64,000 bases of DNA, taken from contig SUWW01000014.1 of NCBI GenBank assembly GCA_015061285.1, forward strand, positions 60,090-124,089. Reading direction: 5' to 3'. This DNA comes from Bacteroidales bacterium (GTDB lineage Bacteria > Bacteroidota > Bacteroidia > Bacteroidales > Marinilabiliaceae). The translations under genes were made by a program, and so were the position numbers. Below are positions 16,809 to 25,808 of this stretch, piece by piece. Position 1 is the first letter of the stretch, and the number at the start of each line of letters is the position of its first letter. The notes beneath the pieces are model-generated. The model was not told the origin of the DNA. It saw only the letters and a program-made list of their open reading frames with translations, and searched no databases.

Positions 16809-18455
16809 TTATAGCCAACGTGGATCGCCGGCCTTCAATCCATTTTTGATTGAAAAATCGCCATTCTGTGGGTCGGTGAATACATCGGTTGAAGCGTCTG
16901 TTGCAGTGCCAGGAAGGGCATCAGAATGTGTTGTCTGTACGCCATCTGCTTCTTTGTAAGTAGTAGTAATATGGTCGCTTGTTACGAAATTTCCACTTTC
17001 AGTTACTACGTATGCCGAGCCTGAGAATTTGCGTATACCTGCTAAAACTCCACCATCGGTAATAGTAGCACCGAAGATGCAATTAGAAATGTTGAGTTCA
17101 TCTGCTGCTGTTGATTTGCCGTAGTTTAGATCGATATAGTATCGAGGATTACGATTGTCGGCAGCGCCAAGCCCGTAGAACGTACAATCAGAAATATTTA
17201 CAGTAGTTGGAGTAGTGTCGTCGGTACCATCAACGCGGAGCATAATAAGAGCCGAAGTCTGATTGAATGTTGAGTTGGTGATGTCGAGCTGAGCAGGTTG
17301 TCCAGCTTTCGACTTTGTTTGAAAGTGGAAAGCGGCGTAGTTCTGTCCGCTCTGCTGGCAATTGTTAACAACGCAATTGTTCATAGAAACGGCCTTGAAT
17401 GTATGTGTGTCAGTACTGCCTTGCGTACGAATTATACTTCTACCATTGTTGCTATCGAAGTCGATTTGGCAATTGTCGAACGATAGCAAGCCAAGAGTAA
17501 AATAGTCGCTACTTGCACAATTGAACAGATAGTTGCCTGTGCAATGGAAGTTGACGTTTTGAATCTTGATGTAATCAAATTCCACTGGAGCGCCTTCTTC
17601 GCCTGGCCCTATTTCCCATTGAGCCGTCATTGTTATTGTATATTGATTGCCTTCTTCGCTTTGAATTGTGACATTCTTTGAAAAATAAGGTTTGGCGGTA
17701 TCCAAATCAATATCGTTAACTAAGATAACCACACCGTCATCAAGGCTGTCTATAGCAGCTTTGAAGCTTTCAGCGTCAAAAGCTTCAAGTTCTTTGCTTG
17801 ATCGAGTGGTGAATGAAACTGTGCCTCGCGAAGTACGATTACTAAAGAGCTCGATGCTGTAATCTGTATTTTCCTCTAAGTCAGCTACGGTGATAGCATT
17901 TGCTTCTATAGTGTCGATGTTGAAATTAATTTTGCTACCTCCATTTATTGAGTAGCTTGTGACGGTGTTTGTTGCCACTCCACTCCACGAGATGAGCGCT
18001 GATTCGCGAGTCTTGTTCGACGCTTTTATTGAAAGAGCATCGTAGTATTTAGTGACATCTATTGAGTCGCATTGGGTATAAAGCGATGTTGTGCCATCTA
18101 AACCTAGACTCTTTATACGAATGAAATAGTAGTGATCTTCGTTAGGTAGTGTTACAGTTGCCGTCGCAGACTCTAGTCCTGTCTGTTGAGCGAATATCGA
18201 AGTAAATTCGATATTGTCTTGCGCTACTTCGATTGTATAAGAAGCAGCATCGTTCATCTCATTCCATTTGAAAATGTAACTATAAGTGCTGTCGGCAGAA
18301 TTAGCTGGAGTCGCTTTTACGACATATTCAATGTTGGTAGGCGAAAGGGCGCGTGATAGAGAATATGACTCTACAACGTCGTCGATGTCGTCTTGACAAG
18401 CAGTTGCAAATGCTGCTATAACAGTCGTTGATATTATTATTGAACGTAAATTCAT
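16809..18455 (-). CDS. Surface lipoprotein with DUF4957/DUF5123-type beta-helix (SusE/F position)
   Basis: A 548-residue lipoprotein: residues 1-20 form a signal peptide with lipobox FATAC. Residues about 40-215 look like two fibronectin-III-like domains, and the rest is a parallel beta-helix-like stretch with repeated NCxxxx and ISNCIF turns. The C-terminal NGDFSIKNG...GDPRWL is typical of DUF5123 proteins, which usually occur next to SusC/SusD in pectin-related loci of Bacteroides. It is the third gene of the SusC-SusD unit, 18 bp after susD, and probably binds glycan on the cell surface. No catalytic residues can be assigned; a lyase-like fold without activity is possible. Confidence 0.75.
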   Translation of the reverse strand: MNLRSIIISTTVIAAFATACQDDIDDVVESYSLSRALSPTNIEYVVKATPANSADSTYSYIFKWNEMNDAASYTIEVAQDNIEFTSIFAQQTGLESATATVTLPNEDHYYFIRIKSLGLDGTTSLYTQCDSIDVTKYYDALSIKASNKTRESALISWSGVATNTVTSYSINGGSKINFNIDTIEANAITVADLEENTDYSIELFSNRTSRGTVSFTTRSSKELEAFDAESFKAAIDSLDDGVVILVNDIDLDTAKPYFSKNVTIQSEEGNQYTITMTAQWEIGPGEEGAPVEFDYIKIQNVNFHCTGNYLFNCASSDYFTLGLLSFDNCQIDFDSNNGRSIIRTQGSTDTHTFKAVSMNNCVVNNCQQSGQNYAAFHFQTKSKAGQPAQLDITNSTFNQTSALIMLRVDGTDDTTPTTVNISDCTFYGLGAADNRNPRYYIDLNYGKSTAADELNISNCIFGATITDGGVLAGIRKFSGSAYVVTESGNFVTSDHITTTYKEADGVQTTHSDALPGTATDASTDVFTDPQNGDFSIKNGLKAGDPRWL

Positions 18456-18473
18456 CGTTATTGATTTTTATAA

Positions 18474-20387
18474 TTAATAACCATAATCGTTGACTAAAGT
18501 GCCTTGAGAATCGGTGAGATTTTTCTCGAAAATTGGCCAAAACATATGAGTGTCTGGGTCATAGTCGTAGAGAGTGTTGATTTTCTCTGCCTTCAAGTTC
18601 GATGCACTTATGTATGCCTTAATTTCGCCGGAAGCGTTAGTGTATTCGGTCCAACCTTCACCTGGCTCTTCTGTTTCGCCTGGGTTAAGTCCATAAATCT
18701 TTATCGATTCGTTAGCTACACCATCGTCATAAAGGTCGTACATTTTGTAGAATACGCGTCCGCTATATTGACTAAAATTGATGGTTGTCGTTACTGAATT
18801 ACCATCAGCAGATGTAGCCGTAGTGGTAACGTCTTTGAGTTCTGTCAAAGCTGTCATTTTATCTTTAGCTTCCTTCATTTTAGAAGATAGCATGCCCCAG
18901 CGTATAAGGTCTCCCTTGCGAAGGAATTCACCTACAAATTCGAATGCACGCTCGTTTACTATAGCAGCAAACATTTTGTCTTTAGATGATATATCAACAT
19001 TTGCCATTGCTTTAGCATCGTCGCCTCCGAAAGCACGGTCGCGCACTTGCTTGAAGTATGATTGAGCTGTGCTGAGATCGCCAAGATAGTTAGCACATTC
19101 GGCAGCCATAAGAAGTATATCAGAATAGCGCATGTATACCGGCTTTGTACCATCATCATTACCAGAAGCTACAAAATTTTCTTTTTGCCATAACCATTCA
19201 TATCTATATTTACCAAAATACCAACGGTTGATACCTGCAAGCTCTGCTACCGAATTTGAACTCTTAGACCATCGGAAATTTACGCAACTAACATCGCGAC
19301 GAGTGTCGTTTGGATCATATTCAAAATATAGGTTAGGAGTAGGACCAGCAGTACCACCTGCAAGTTTGCAGAATTGATCTCCCGAAGAGCCATTTTGATG
19401 ATTTATTGCAAAAGTGTAGTTCCAGCGGCCACGCGAATCAGAGAAAGGAATAACGAAAAGAACTTCACCATCGAAGTTTGTGTCGTAGTCATTTTGATCT
19501 TTCCAAAGTTGCTCGTAATCTGTGTAGAGCTTGCACGAACCACTATTTATGACATCTTCACAAGCAGCAAGAGCTTTAGGATAGAGTACATCTTTAGACA
19601 ATTCGGCATCAGAAGAGAGTCGAATGCTACCAGCGTCACCAGTTCCTACCGAGCCATCGGCTGGGCGGAGCGCATATCCCGATGCGGCAAGAGCAATACG
19701 AGCGTAAAGGCCTTTAGAATATGCCTTGTTTATTCGGCTCGATTTTGCAGTAAGTTCTGATTCTCCTGGCCAAGGGAGGTAGTTCCACGACTCTTCAAGG
19801 TCAGCAAGGAGTTGTTTGTAGATAATATCACGGCTCGATTTAGCTACATATATATTATCGGAAGTAGTGGGCTCGAAACGAGCAGGCACGTCACCCCAAG
19901 CCTTTACGATGTCGGCGTAAATGAGAGCGCGGAGTGTGAGAGCTTCTCCGAGTAAATAGTTCATCTTTTCTGAGCCTGTACCATACGTACGTATTCCGTT
20001 AATTATAACATTCGCACGTTCGATGGCTTCATATAGTTTAGCCCAAGGGTTGTTGTTGACATTGAGTTGGTCGTCAGTAGCAGTGAGACTATATCTTGCT
20101 ATACAATGTTTTGATGCCCCAATGGCTTCTGTTCCATCAGATGCGTTGTACCATTCAATGTCAGTGTTGAAGCCATACCATGGTAAGTAACGACCACGAT
20201 AGTTGTTCGTTTCGCCAAAAGAATGGTATACGCTGCTTATATTATACTCTGTAAGAGTTTCGTTAGAGAAAACTACCGACTCGTCGAAGGTAGATTTTGA
20301 TTCGGCTTCTAGTGCATCGTCGCATGATGTAAATGCGAGAGTACCAAGAGCTACAATCGATAGTATAGAAATTTTATTTTTCTTCAT
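18474..20387 (-). CDS. SusD-like outer-membrane glycan-binding lipoprotein (locus 1)
   Basis: A 637-residue SusD/RagB-family protein with a signal peptide and lipobox FTSC at residues 19-22. The family's tetratricopeptide-type helices are seen in LTLRALIYADIVKAWGDVP (about 150-168) and near the C-terminus in MAAECANYLGDLSTAQSYF and NERAFEFVGEFLRKGDLIRW. It would cap the SusC-like channel and capture oligosaccharides at the surface. It lies 18 bp downstream of the SusC-like gene and 18 bp upstream of the DUF4957 lipoprotein gene, so all three form one transcript. The substrate cannot be read from sequence. Confidence 0.92.
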   Translation of the reverse strand: MKKNKISILSIVALGTLAFTSCDDALEAESKSTFDESVVFSNETLTEYNISSVYHSFGETNNYRGRYLPWYGFNTDIEWYNASDGTEAIGASKHCIARYSLTATDDQLNVNNNPWAKLYEAIERANVIINGIRTYGTGSEKMNYLLGEALTLRALIYADIVKAWGDVPARFEPTTSDNIYVAKSSRDIIYKQLLADLEESWNYLPWPGESELTAKSSRINKAYSKGLYARIALAASGYALRPADGSVGTGDAGSIRLSSDAELSKDVLYPKALAACEDVINSGSCKLYTDYEQLWKDQNDYDTNFDGEVLFVIPFSDSRGRWNYTFAINHQNGSSGDQFCKLAGGTAGPTPNLYFEYDPNDTRRDVSCVNFRWSKSSNSVAELAGINRWYFGKYRYEWLWQKENFVASGNDDGTKPVYMRYSDILLMAAECANYLGDLSTAQSYFKQVRDRAFGGDDAKAMANVDISSKDKMFAAIVNERAFEFVGEFLRKGDLIRWGMLSSKMKEAKDKMTALTELKDVTTTATSADGNSVTTTINFSQYSGRVFYKMYDLYDDGVANESIKIYGLNPGETEEPGEGWTEYTNASGEIKAYISASNLKAEKINTLYDYDPDTHMFWPIFEKNLTDSQGTLVNDYGY

Positions 20388-20405
20388 TGTAATATCCTCC
20401 GTCGA

Positions 20406-23400
20406 TTAAAAGTTCATATTTACACCTACAACATATCCGATGCTCTTAGGGTAAGCCGAATAGTCAACACCTGGAGTAAGAGGTGTAGCACGGCGAGTAT
20501 CAACTTCGGGGTCGTAGCCGCTATATTTGGTCCAGCAGAAGAGGTTTGTACCTGTTATGTAGAAGCGGAGTTTGTCCATGTGCCACTTCTTAGTGATGTC
20601 TTGGGGAATTGTATAACCCAAAGTTGCTGAGCTAAGGCGAATGAATGATCCATCTTCTACAGCCCAATCAGAGAATACGGCTTGTCCACATGCAGGTGAC
20701 CACATGGTGGTGTTTTTGTTCATCTCGGTGAGACGGTTAATGTCGTTTACGAGTTCGCCTGTGTTCCAATCAATGTTCGTCCAACGTTTGCCGAGTGCCA
20801 TATTGTTGGTGATATTCTGATGGTTGTATTTACGAGAGTGTGAGAATTCAATCTTGTTGGCGTTATAGATATTATTGCCATAAACCATATTGAAGTTTAC
20901 TCCGAAGTCGAATCCAAATGCGTATGCATTGAGACTCCAACCACCAGTCATTTTAGGTGATGCGTTGCCAATAACGGTGCGGTCATCAGTAGTGATTTCG
21001 CCATCGCCATTGAGGTCTTTGAGTTTCATAGCTCCTGGACGTAGGTATGTAGAACCAATCACACTTGCATTGCTTGCTACACCTTCTTTGAGTACCCATC
21101 CGTCTGATGGAGAATAATGGTCAAAGTCTGAAGCTTCATAGCGTCCATCTGAAACGTATCCGAACATATCACCCATTTTGCCGCCTTCGACGAGGCGATA
21201 GTCGCCATTGATTTCAGTAGATGCCCATGATGACGAACTTTCTATGGTCTCAAGTCCTCCGAGATTCAAAATTTTATTCTTATTCCAACTTACGTTACCG
21301 CTAATACTTACACCATAATCTTTCTCGCGGAGAATATTAGCTGTGAATGTTACTTCAAGACCTCGGTTGCGTGTTTCGCCAAGGTTTTGATATTGCGTGT
21401 CATAACCTGAACCAGAAACGGGGAAGTTGATGAGCAAGTCTTTAGTATTGTTTTGGTATACTTCAATGCTACCCGTGAATAAGCTTTGTAAGAAAGAGAA
21501 ATCGATACCGAGGTTATTTGAGTATGTAGTCTCCCAAGTCAAATCTTGATTGTTGAGTACTTTTCCTGCCGACCACGATACGGTTTGGTCTTTTACCCAG
21601 CTTTCTGTCGAGGCAGAAAATGTTTTAAGTGTCTGACCTGATGGTATGTTGTTGTTACCTGCAGTACCAAACGAATAACGAATCTTCAAGTTGTCTATCA
21701 CGTCCGACAAGCCTTCCATAAAATTTTCGTCGGAAATGCGCCAAGCAGCAGCTGCTGAAGGGAATATGCCCCAACGGTTGCCTTCTGTAAACTTCGAAGA
21801 ACCATCGGCGCGTACTGTAGCTGAAATGGAATATTTACCCTTATAGTCGTAGTTGGCACGGCCGAAGAATGAGAATAGAATATCGTCTGGATTGTAATAC
21901 TTATTAGTTGAATATGGATTTCCAGAAGCGAAGAAGTTCCACGCCATGTCTGCATCGAAAAAGTCTGGGAATCCAGCAATTACGAGTGTTGTCTTTTCTG
22001 ACTCTTCTTTTACATATTCTTGGCCGAGGAGAAGATTTAAGTTTTGGTCTTCGCTCTGTAGCATTTGGTTGAAATCGTATTGTATAGTATTAGTATTACG
22101 TATTTTACGACGGTCGGTTTGTGTATACATAGCAGCAGGGTGTCCGTTGTATGAACCAACACTTTGCTGTGCGTAATATGTGGTTAGACCATAGAAACGA
22201 TTGTCGATTTGCTTGTAATCATCAATACCGCCCTCAACACGAAGTTTCAAACCTTTTACTATATCCCATGAGAAGGCTGCACTACCATTCCAGTTTGTAC
22301 GGTCACGTTTTGAGTCGTTGTCGTAAACAGAGGTGATAGGAGGTGCATAGTCCGAACTTGATTCATCATCTATGTCGGCATCGGCTGCAAGACCTGATAG
22401 CGGAATTGGTGTGTACGAAACAGCTTGCTTCAAGCGTCCGTTGCCAGAGTTCGAGCCCGAGTCGTTGATTGAGTTAGCGCCTGAACCGCGAACTTTAGTG
22501 CGTGCATATCGAAGTGAAGTCTCGAACGAGATGCAGTCTATAGGCTTGTATGTGGCCTTCATATTAAGGTTGTTACGAGAGAAGTCGCTACCTACCATTA
22601 TGGCTTTGTCTTTCATGTATGAGTGACCAATAGTCCATTTTACTTTTTCACTGCCACCTGATACATTTACACTATGGTTGTAAGTATAACCGATGCGACC
22701 AAATATTTGTTGAATCCAATCGTTACCTTCAAGACTATCATAAAGATCTATGTCTTGAAAATTACCAAAGTAATTGGTGTAATGGTCGTCAACTTGATCG
22801 CGAATTGACATAAGTTCGTACTGATAACGTACATATTCGCCTGGTGTTAGAGTCTCAATAGCATCTTCGTTTGCCATCTTTTTTTGTCCCCAATATGCTG
22901 TAACAGCAACTTTCACATTGCCATTGTCTCCTCCTTTTGTGGTTACGATAACAACGCCATTTGCTCCGCGAGCACCATAAATGGCCGTAGAGAAGGCATC
23001 TTTCAATACGTCGATTGATTGAATTTCAGATGCTGGAATATCAGAAATACTTTCAACTGGGAATCCGTCAACGATGTAGAGAGGCGAATTGTCTTGTGTA
23101 ATAGAGCCTCCACCACGAACACGTATCTTAACATCAGCGTCAGGGTCGCCTTCGGTGGTGGTGATAGAGACACCTGCCATCTTGCCGGTCATAGCCTCTG
23201 ATACTGTTGCTACAGGCATTGCTTGTAAAGCTTCTGCAGAAACTGATGCTACTGAACCTACAACATCGCGCTTTTTCTGTGTGCCGTAACCCACTGCAAC
23301 GATTTCGTCGAGAGCTTTACTCTCTGGTTCGAGGTTTACATTGATACTACCTGCGCCATTGATTGGCTGCTCTTGATTTTTGTATCCGATGAACGAATAC

Positions 23401-23621
23401 AATAGCTTGCCGCCTGTAGGAGCGGTAATTTGATAATTGCCATCAAAGTCGGTGATGGTACCATTTGTTGTGCCAGACACAACGACGTTAACTCCTGGTA
23501 TAGGCTCGCCGTTTTCATCTACAACACGTCCCGAAATTTTAACATTGTCTTGTGCCAGAATGTAACCTATTCCCATAAATAGACACATGAACAATGCAAC
23601 TATTCGCCTTTTGTTCTTCAT
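20406..23621 (-). CDS. SusC-like TonB-dependent outer-membrane transporter (locus 1)
   Basis: A 1071-residue transporter. The signal peptide (1-23) is followed by a carboxypeptidase-regulatory-like domain (ISGRVVDENGEPIPGVNVVV), a TonB-box-like segment IVAVGYGTQKKRDVVGSV near residue 115, a plug domain with IDVLKDAFSTAIYGARGANG, and a 22-strand type barrel ending in GVNMNF with terminal Phe. This is the usual architecture and length. It imports an oligosaccharide with energy from TonB/ExbB/ExbD. There is no glycanase, extracytoplasmic sigma factor or hybrid regulator beside it, so it is an enzyme-less SusCD locus in this window. Confidence 0.94.
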   Translation of the reverse strand: MKNKRRIVALFMCLFMGIGYILAQDNVKISGRVVDENGEPIPGVNVVVSGTTNGTITDFDGNYQITAPTGGKLLYSFIGYKNQEQPINGAGSINVNLEPESKALDEIVAVGYGTQKKRDVVGSVASVSAEALQAMPVATVSEAMTGKMAGVSITTTEGDPDADVKIRVRGGGSITQDNSPLYIVDGFPVESISDIPASEIQSIDVLKDAFSTAIYGARGANGVVIVTTKGGDNGNVKVAVTAYWGQKKMANEDAIETLTPGEYVRYQYELMSIRDQVDDHYTNYFGNFQDIDLYDSLEGNDWIQQIFGRIGYTYNHSVNVSGGSEKVKWTIGHSYMKDKAIMVGSDFSRNNLNMKATYKPIDCISFETSLRYARTKVRGSGANSINDSGSNSGNGRLKQAVSYTPIPLSGLAADADIDDESSSDYAPPITSVYDNDSKRDRTNWNGSAAFSWDIVKGLKLRVEGGIDDYKQIDNRFYGLTTYYAQQSVGSYNGHPAAMYTQTDRRKIRNTNTIQYDFNQMLQSEDQNLNLLLGQEYVKEESEKTTLVIAGFPDFFDADMAWNFFASGNPYSTNKYYNPDDILFSFFGRANYDYKGKYSISATVRADGSSKFTEGNRWGIFPSAAAAWRISDENFMEGLSDVIDNLKIRYSFGTAGNNNIPSGQTLKTFSASTESWVKDQTVSWSAGKVLNNQDLTWETTYSNNLGIDFSFLQSLFTGSIEVYQNNTKDLLINFPVSGSGYDTQYQNLGETRNRGLEVTFTANILREKDYGVSISGNVSWNKNKILNLGGLETIESSSSWASTEINGDYRLVEGGKMGDMFGYVSDGRYEASDFDHYSPSDGWVLKEGVASNASVIGSTYLRPGAMKLKDLNGDGEITTDDRTVIGNASPKMTGGWSLNAYAFGFDFGVNFNMVYGNNIYNANKIEFSHSRKYNHQNITNNMALGKRWTNIDWNTGELVNDINRLTEMNKNTTMWSPACGQAVFSDWAVEDGSFIRLSSATLGYTIPQDITKKWHMDKLRFYITGTNLFCWTKYSGYDPEVDTRRATPLTPGVDYSAYPKSIGYVVGVNMNF

Positions 23622-23722
23622 AAAATCTTAATTTAACATTTGATTGAAAGAGAAAACGTATATCAAACAAAAGCGACCCAATTCGAGAGCCGCCTTATTA
23701 GAAATAGTTTCAATATAAAGTC

Positions 23723-24532
23723 TTATTTGTTGATGTATTTCTTGCCATTCTGTATAAGTACACCTTTTGCGTTTTTGTCAACTTTCTGTCCTAATATGTT
23801 GTAGACAGGTGCATTCTCATTGATTTGATCTGCAGAGTTTGTCGTGATGGCTGTTATTGTTCCGCCTTCTTCAGATCCATTGTCAGATGATTCATTGTTC
23901 GAATTGTTATCTGAGTCGTCATTTGTAGACTCTATTGTGCTAGAGTATTTTACACCCATTAAACCAAGTTTTGAACCATTGCAGTATACATAATATGTTG
24001 TGCCTGCGGTTGCTGCGAAATCATAGTTGGCGTAAACCTTATCTTCACTCTTAAATCCTTCGTAAGTAAGTGAATTATCGCTTGCGCTTGAGGCGGCTAC
24101 CACTTCGCCATCTTTTTCGTACACAATCCAAAATGGCTTTTGGGCGTTCAATACTACGCCAATCGTAATATATCCATCTTCGGTAGTGGAAACTTTCCAA
24201 TAGTTTCCATTATTTGGTATTGTGCCATTTGCTCCTGTCGCGTCTTTTTTAGGGTTTGCTGAGCCTGCCAAAGAAACTAGCCAACCTGCATTTGCAATGT
24301 CAGAACCCTCTAAAGCTGCATCTGTTGTTGTTGTTGTACTTTGGGTAGTATAGTCGTCGCCATATTTGTTGGAGTTGAATTCTTCTAAAGTTAGTGTAAG
24401 AACACCTTCGGTGATGACTTGTTGCTCTTTATATTCAGTGTTGGGCTGAATTGTAATAGTTGCATTATCAGCTGCTTGTGCTATAGCAAACAAACTGCAA
24501 GCAAACGTAAGGCAGTAAAGTTTTTTGTTCAT
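23723..24532 (-). CDS. Secreted protein with C-terminal sorting-type tail
   Basis: A 269-residue protein of unknown function. The ATG at 24532 gives a clean signal peptide (MNKKLYCLTFACSLFAIAQA); upstream in-frame codons would add 30 non-signal residues. The middle is a beta-rich region (about 70-200) containing YWKVSTTEDGYITIGV and AGTTYYVYCNGSKLGLMGV, similar in style to surface domains in Prevotella proteins. An acidic Ser/Asn linker (about 202-225) precedes the tail VYNILGQKVDKNAKGVLIQNG and a terminal lysine. Such tails are recognised by type IX-like secretion or anchoring systems in Bacteroidetes. It lies 101 bp upstream of the SusC-like gene on the same strand and may be co-expressed with it. 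Confidence 0.65.
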   Translation of the reverse strand: MNKKLYCLTFACSLFAIAQAADNATITIQPNTEYKEQQVITEGVLTLTLEEFNSNKYGDDYTTQSTTTTTDAALEGSDIANAGWLVSLAGSANPKKDATGANGTIPNNGNYWKVSTTEDGYITIGVVLNAQKPFWIVYEKDGEVVAASSASDNSLTYEGFKSEDKVYANYDFAATAGTTYYVYCNGSKLGLMGVKYSSTIESTNDDSDNNSNNESSDNGSEEGGTITAITTNSADQINENAPVYNILGQKVDKNAKGVLIQNGKKYINK

Positions 24533-24753
24533 GGTAAGTAGCGTTTTTTTGTATGTAGTGTTTCTCTTTATAAGGTTGAGAAACTTCACCCTTCTTTTGC
24601 AATAAGGAGATTCCGAATGCAATCATTTTGTTATGATTTTTTTATTCCTCCTCGAGCAATAACGGCGCAATATTAAATGATTTTAACTTTTGTTTTCACT
24701 CCTTGTGAGTTTTTTGTTGGTAGACAAATCGTCCGTTTTTCGTGCGTTGCATA

Positions 24754-24773
24754 CGTTTGCACGTGTGCAAACG
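24754..24773. promoter_or_regulatory. Palindromic operator-like site
   Basis: Two perfect 9-bp arms, CGTTTGCAC and GTGCAAACG, are separated by 2 bp. The form is typical of LacI-family operators. It lies 222 bp before the start of the minus-strand secreted-protein/SusCD genes. No regulator gene is adjacent. Confidence 0.5.
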
Positions 24774-25150
24774 GTTAGTATTCAGTGTATTTGTTAGTAG
24801 AGCGCTCCGTGGCGTATTTTAGTAATGCGTGTAAGTTTGTTGTCGATATATAAAACAAAGGATTAAAATGTGTATATCCTTGTATAAATGGTTGTTGCTT
24901 CAATTTGTTCGTTTCATATATGCATACTTATATCTAAAAAACTTGAATTTAGTATGACATCGTTATGAGCAAGGAGATTCCTATTAAGAGATAAGTTGCT
25001 GTTCGGTCACAATTGTCGCATCGAGATGTAAAATCTGACATATTTATGATAGTCGAATTTTATTCGTGTAAATAAATTATGATTATAAGTGATTGTTTGG
25101 GTGGTGGTTGCGCGGTTGGTTGATCATTTGGCATAAATAAAAATCGGACA

Positions 25151-25168
25151 TTGGCATACACATTGCAA
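25151..25168 (+). promoter_or_regulatory. Sigma-54-type promoter of hsp20
   Basis: TTGGCATACACATTGCAA contains the invariant GG and GC dinucleotides exactly 10 bp apart and fits the -24/-12 consensus TGGCAC-N5-TTGCA with one mismatch in the first block. Transcription would start near 25178, giving a leader of about 70 nt before the hsp20 ATG. Confidence 0.5.
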
Positions 25169-25248
25169 AAATGGACGGTCGAACGCCGAAAGGTGTTCAA
25201 GAGTATGTATTTATATAATAATCAAACATATAAATGGAGGTAATAACC

Positions 25249-25692
25249 ATGAAACCGGTTAGATACAACTACAACAATCGTGACAACAACAATCAAGTGT
25301 GGCTTCCAAGCTTCTTCAACGATTTCTTTGATGATGGCTTGAGTTGGGCAAACACCAAACGCAATTCTATGCCTGCCGTTAATGTCACTGAAGACGACAA
25401 GGAATACAAAGTAGAATTGGCTATCCCAGGTTTGCAAAAGGAAGATTGTAAGGTTCGTTTCAACGATGGTATTCTTACCGTAAGCGCCGACAAAACGGTG
25501 CAAAACGATGGTAAAAAGTACCTACGCAAAGAGTTCTCCTACAACCATTTTGAGCAGAGCTTGACTTTGCCAGATGATGTAGACCAAACAGCGATAGCAG
25601 CATCTGTCAAAGATGGCGTTCTTTCAATTGACTTGCCTAAGATGGACGAGAAGAAAGAAGAAGAGCGTTGGCAAACAGTTGAAATTGTTTAA
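25249..25692 (+). CDS. Small heat-shock protein, Hsp20 / alpha-crystallin family
   Basis: ATP-independent cytoplasmic holdase of 147 residues. The alpha-crystallin domain spans about residues 41-130, with VNVTEDDKEYKVELAIPGL, KEDCKVRFNDGILTVSA and KDGVLSIDLPK all clear. The C-terminal tail carries a VEIV motif of the I-x-I/V class used in oligomer contacts. I start at the ATG at 25249 because a strong GGAGGT lies 7 bp upstream, itself overlapping an earlier in-frame ATG at 25234. It is a single-gene unit with a terminator 54 bp after the stop and a sigma-54-like promoter about 80 bp upstream. Confidence 0.94.
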   Translation: MKPVRYNYNNRDNNNQVWLPSFFNDFFDDGLSWANTKRNSMPAVNVTEDDKEYKVELAIPGLQKEDCKVRFNDGILTVSADKTVQNDGKKYLRKEFSYNHFEQSLTLPDDVDQTAIAASVKDGVLSIDLPKMDEKKEEERWQTVEIV

Positions 25693-25745
25693 TACTGCCC
25701 AACGTGTTTTGGAGTGTATAAATATTTCTGAAGCACAAGTTATGC

Positions 25746-25786
25746 AGAGAGCATGGAGGTTTAGCGCCTCTGTGCTCTCTTTTTTT
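25746..25786 (+). terminator. hsp20 terminator
   Basis: Stem AGAGAGCA / TGCTCTCT with an inner GAGG/CCTC pair, followed by seven T residues. Confidence 0.9.
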
Positions 25787-25808
25787 ATGTGTTGGCAAAT
25801 AGGATGTT

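Larger units (their letters stand above)
24533..25248. other. Regulatory region between the SusCD locus and hsp20
   Basis: A 716-bp divergent intergenic region. It contains a near-perfect 20-bp palindrome at 24754-24773, a perfect -7 type box TAAGTTTG at 24832-24839 on the plus strand without a partner, and a sigma-54-like promoter at 25151-25168 in front of hsp20. No protein gene is credible in it. Confidence 0.55.
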
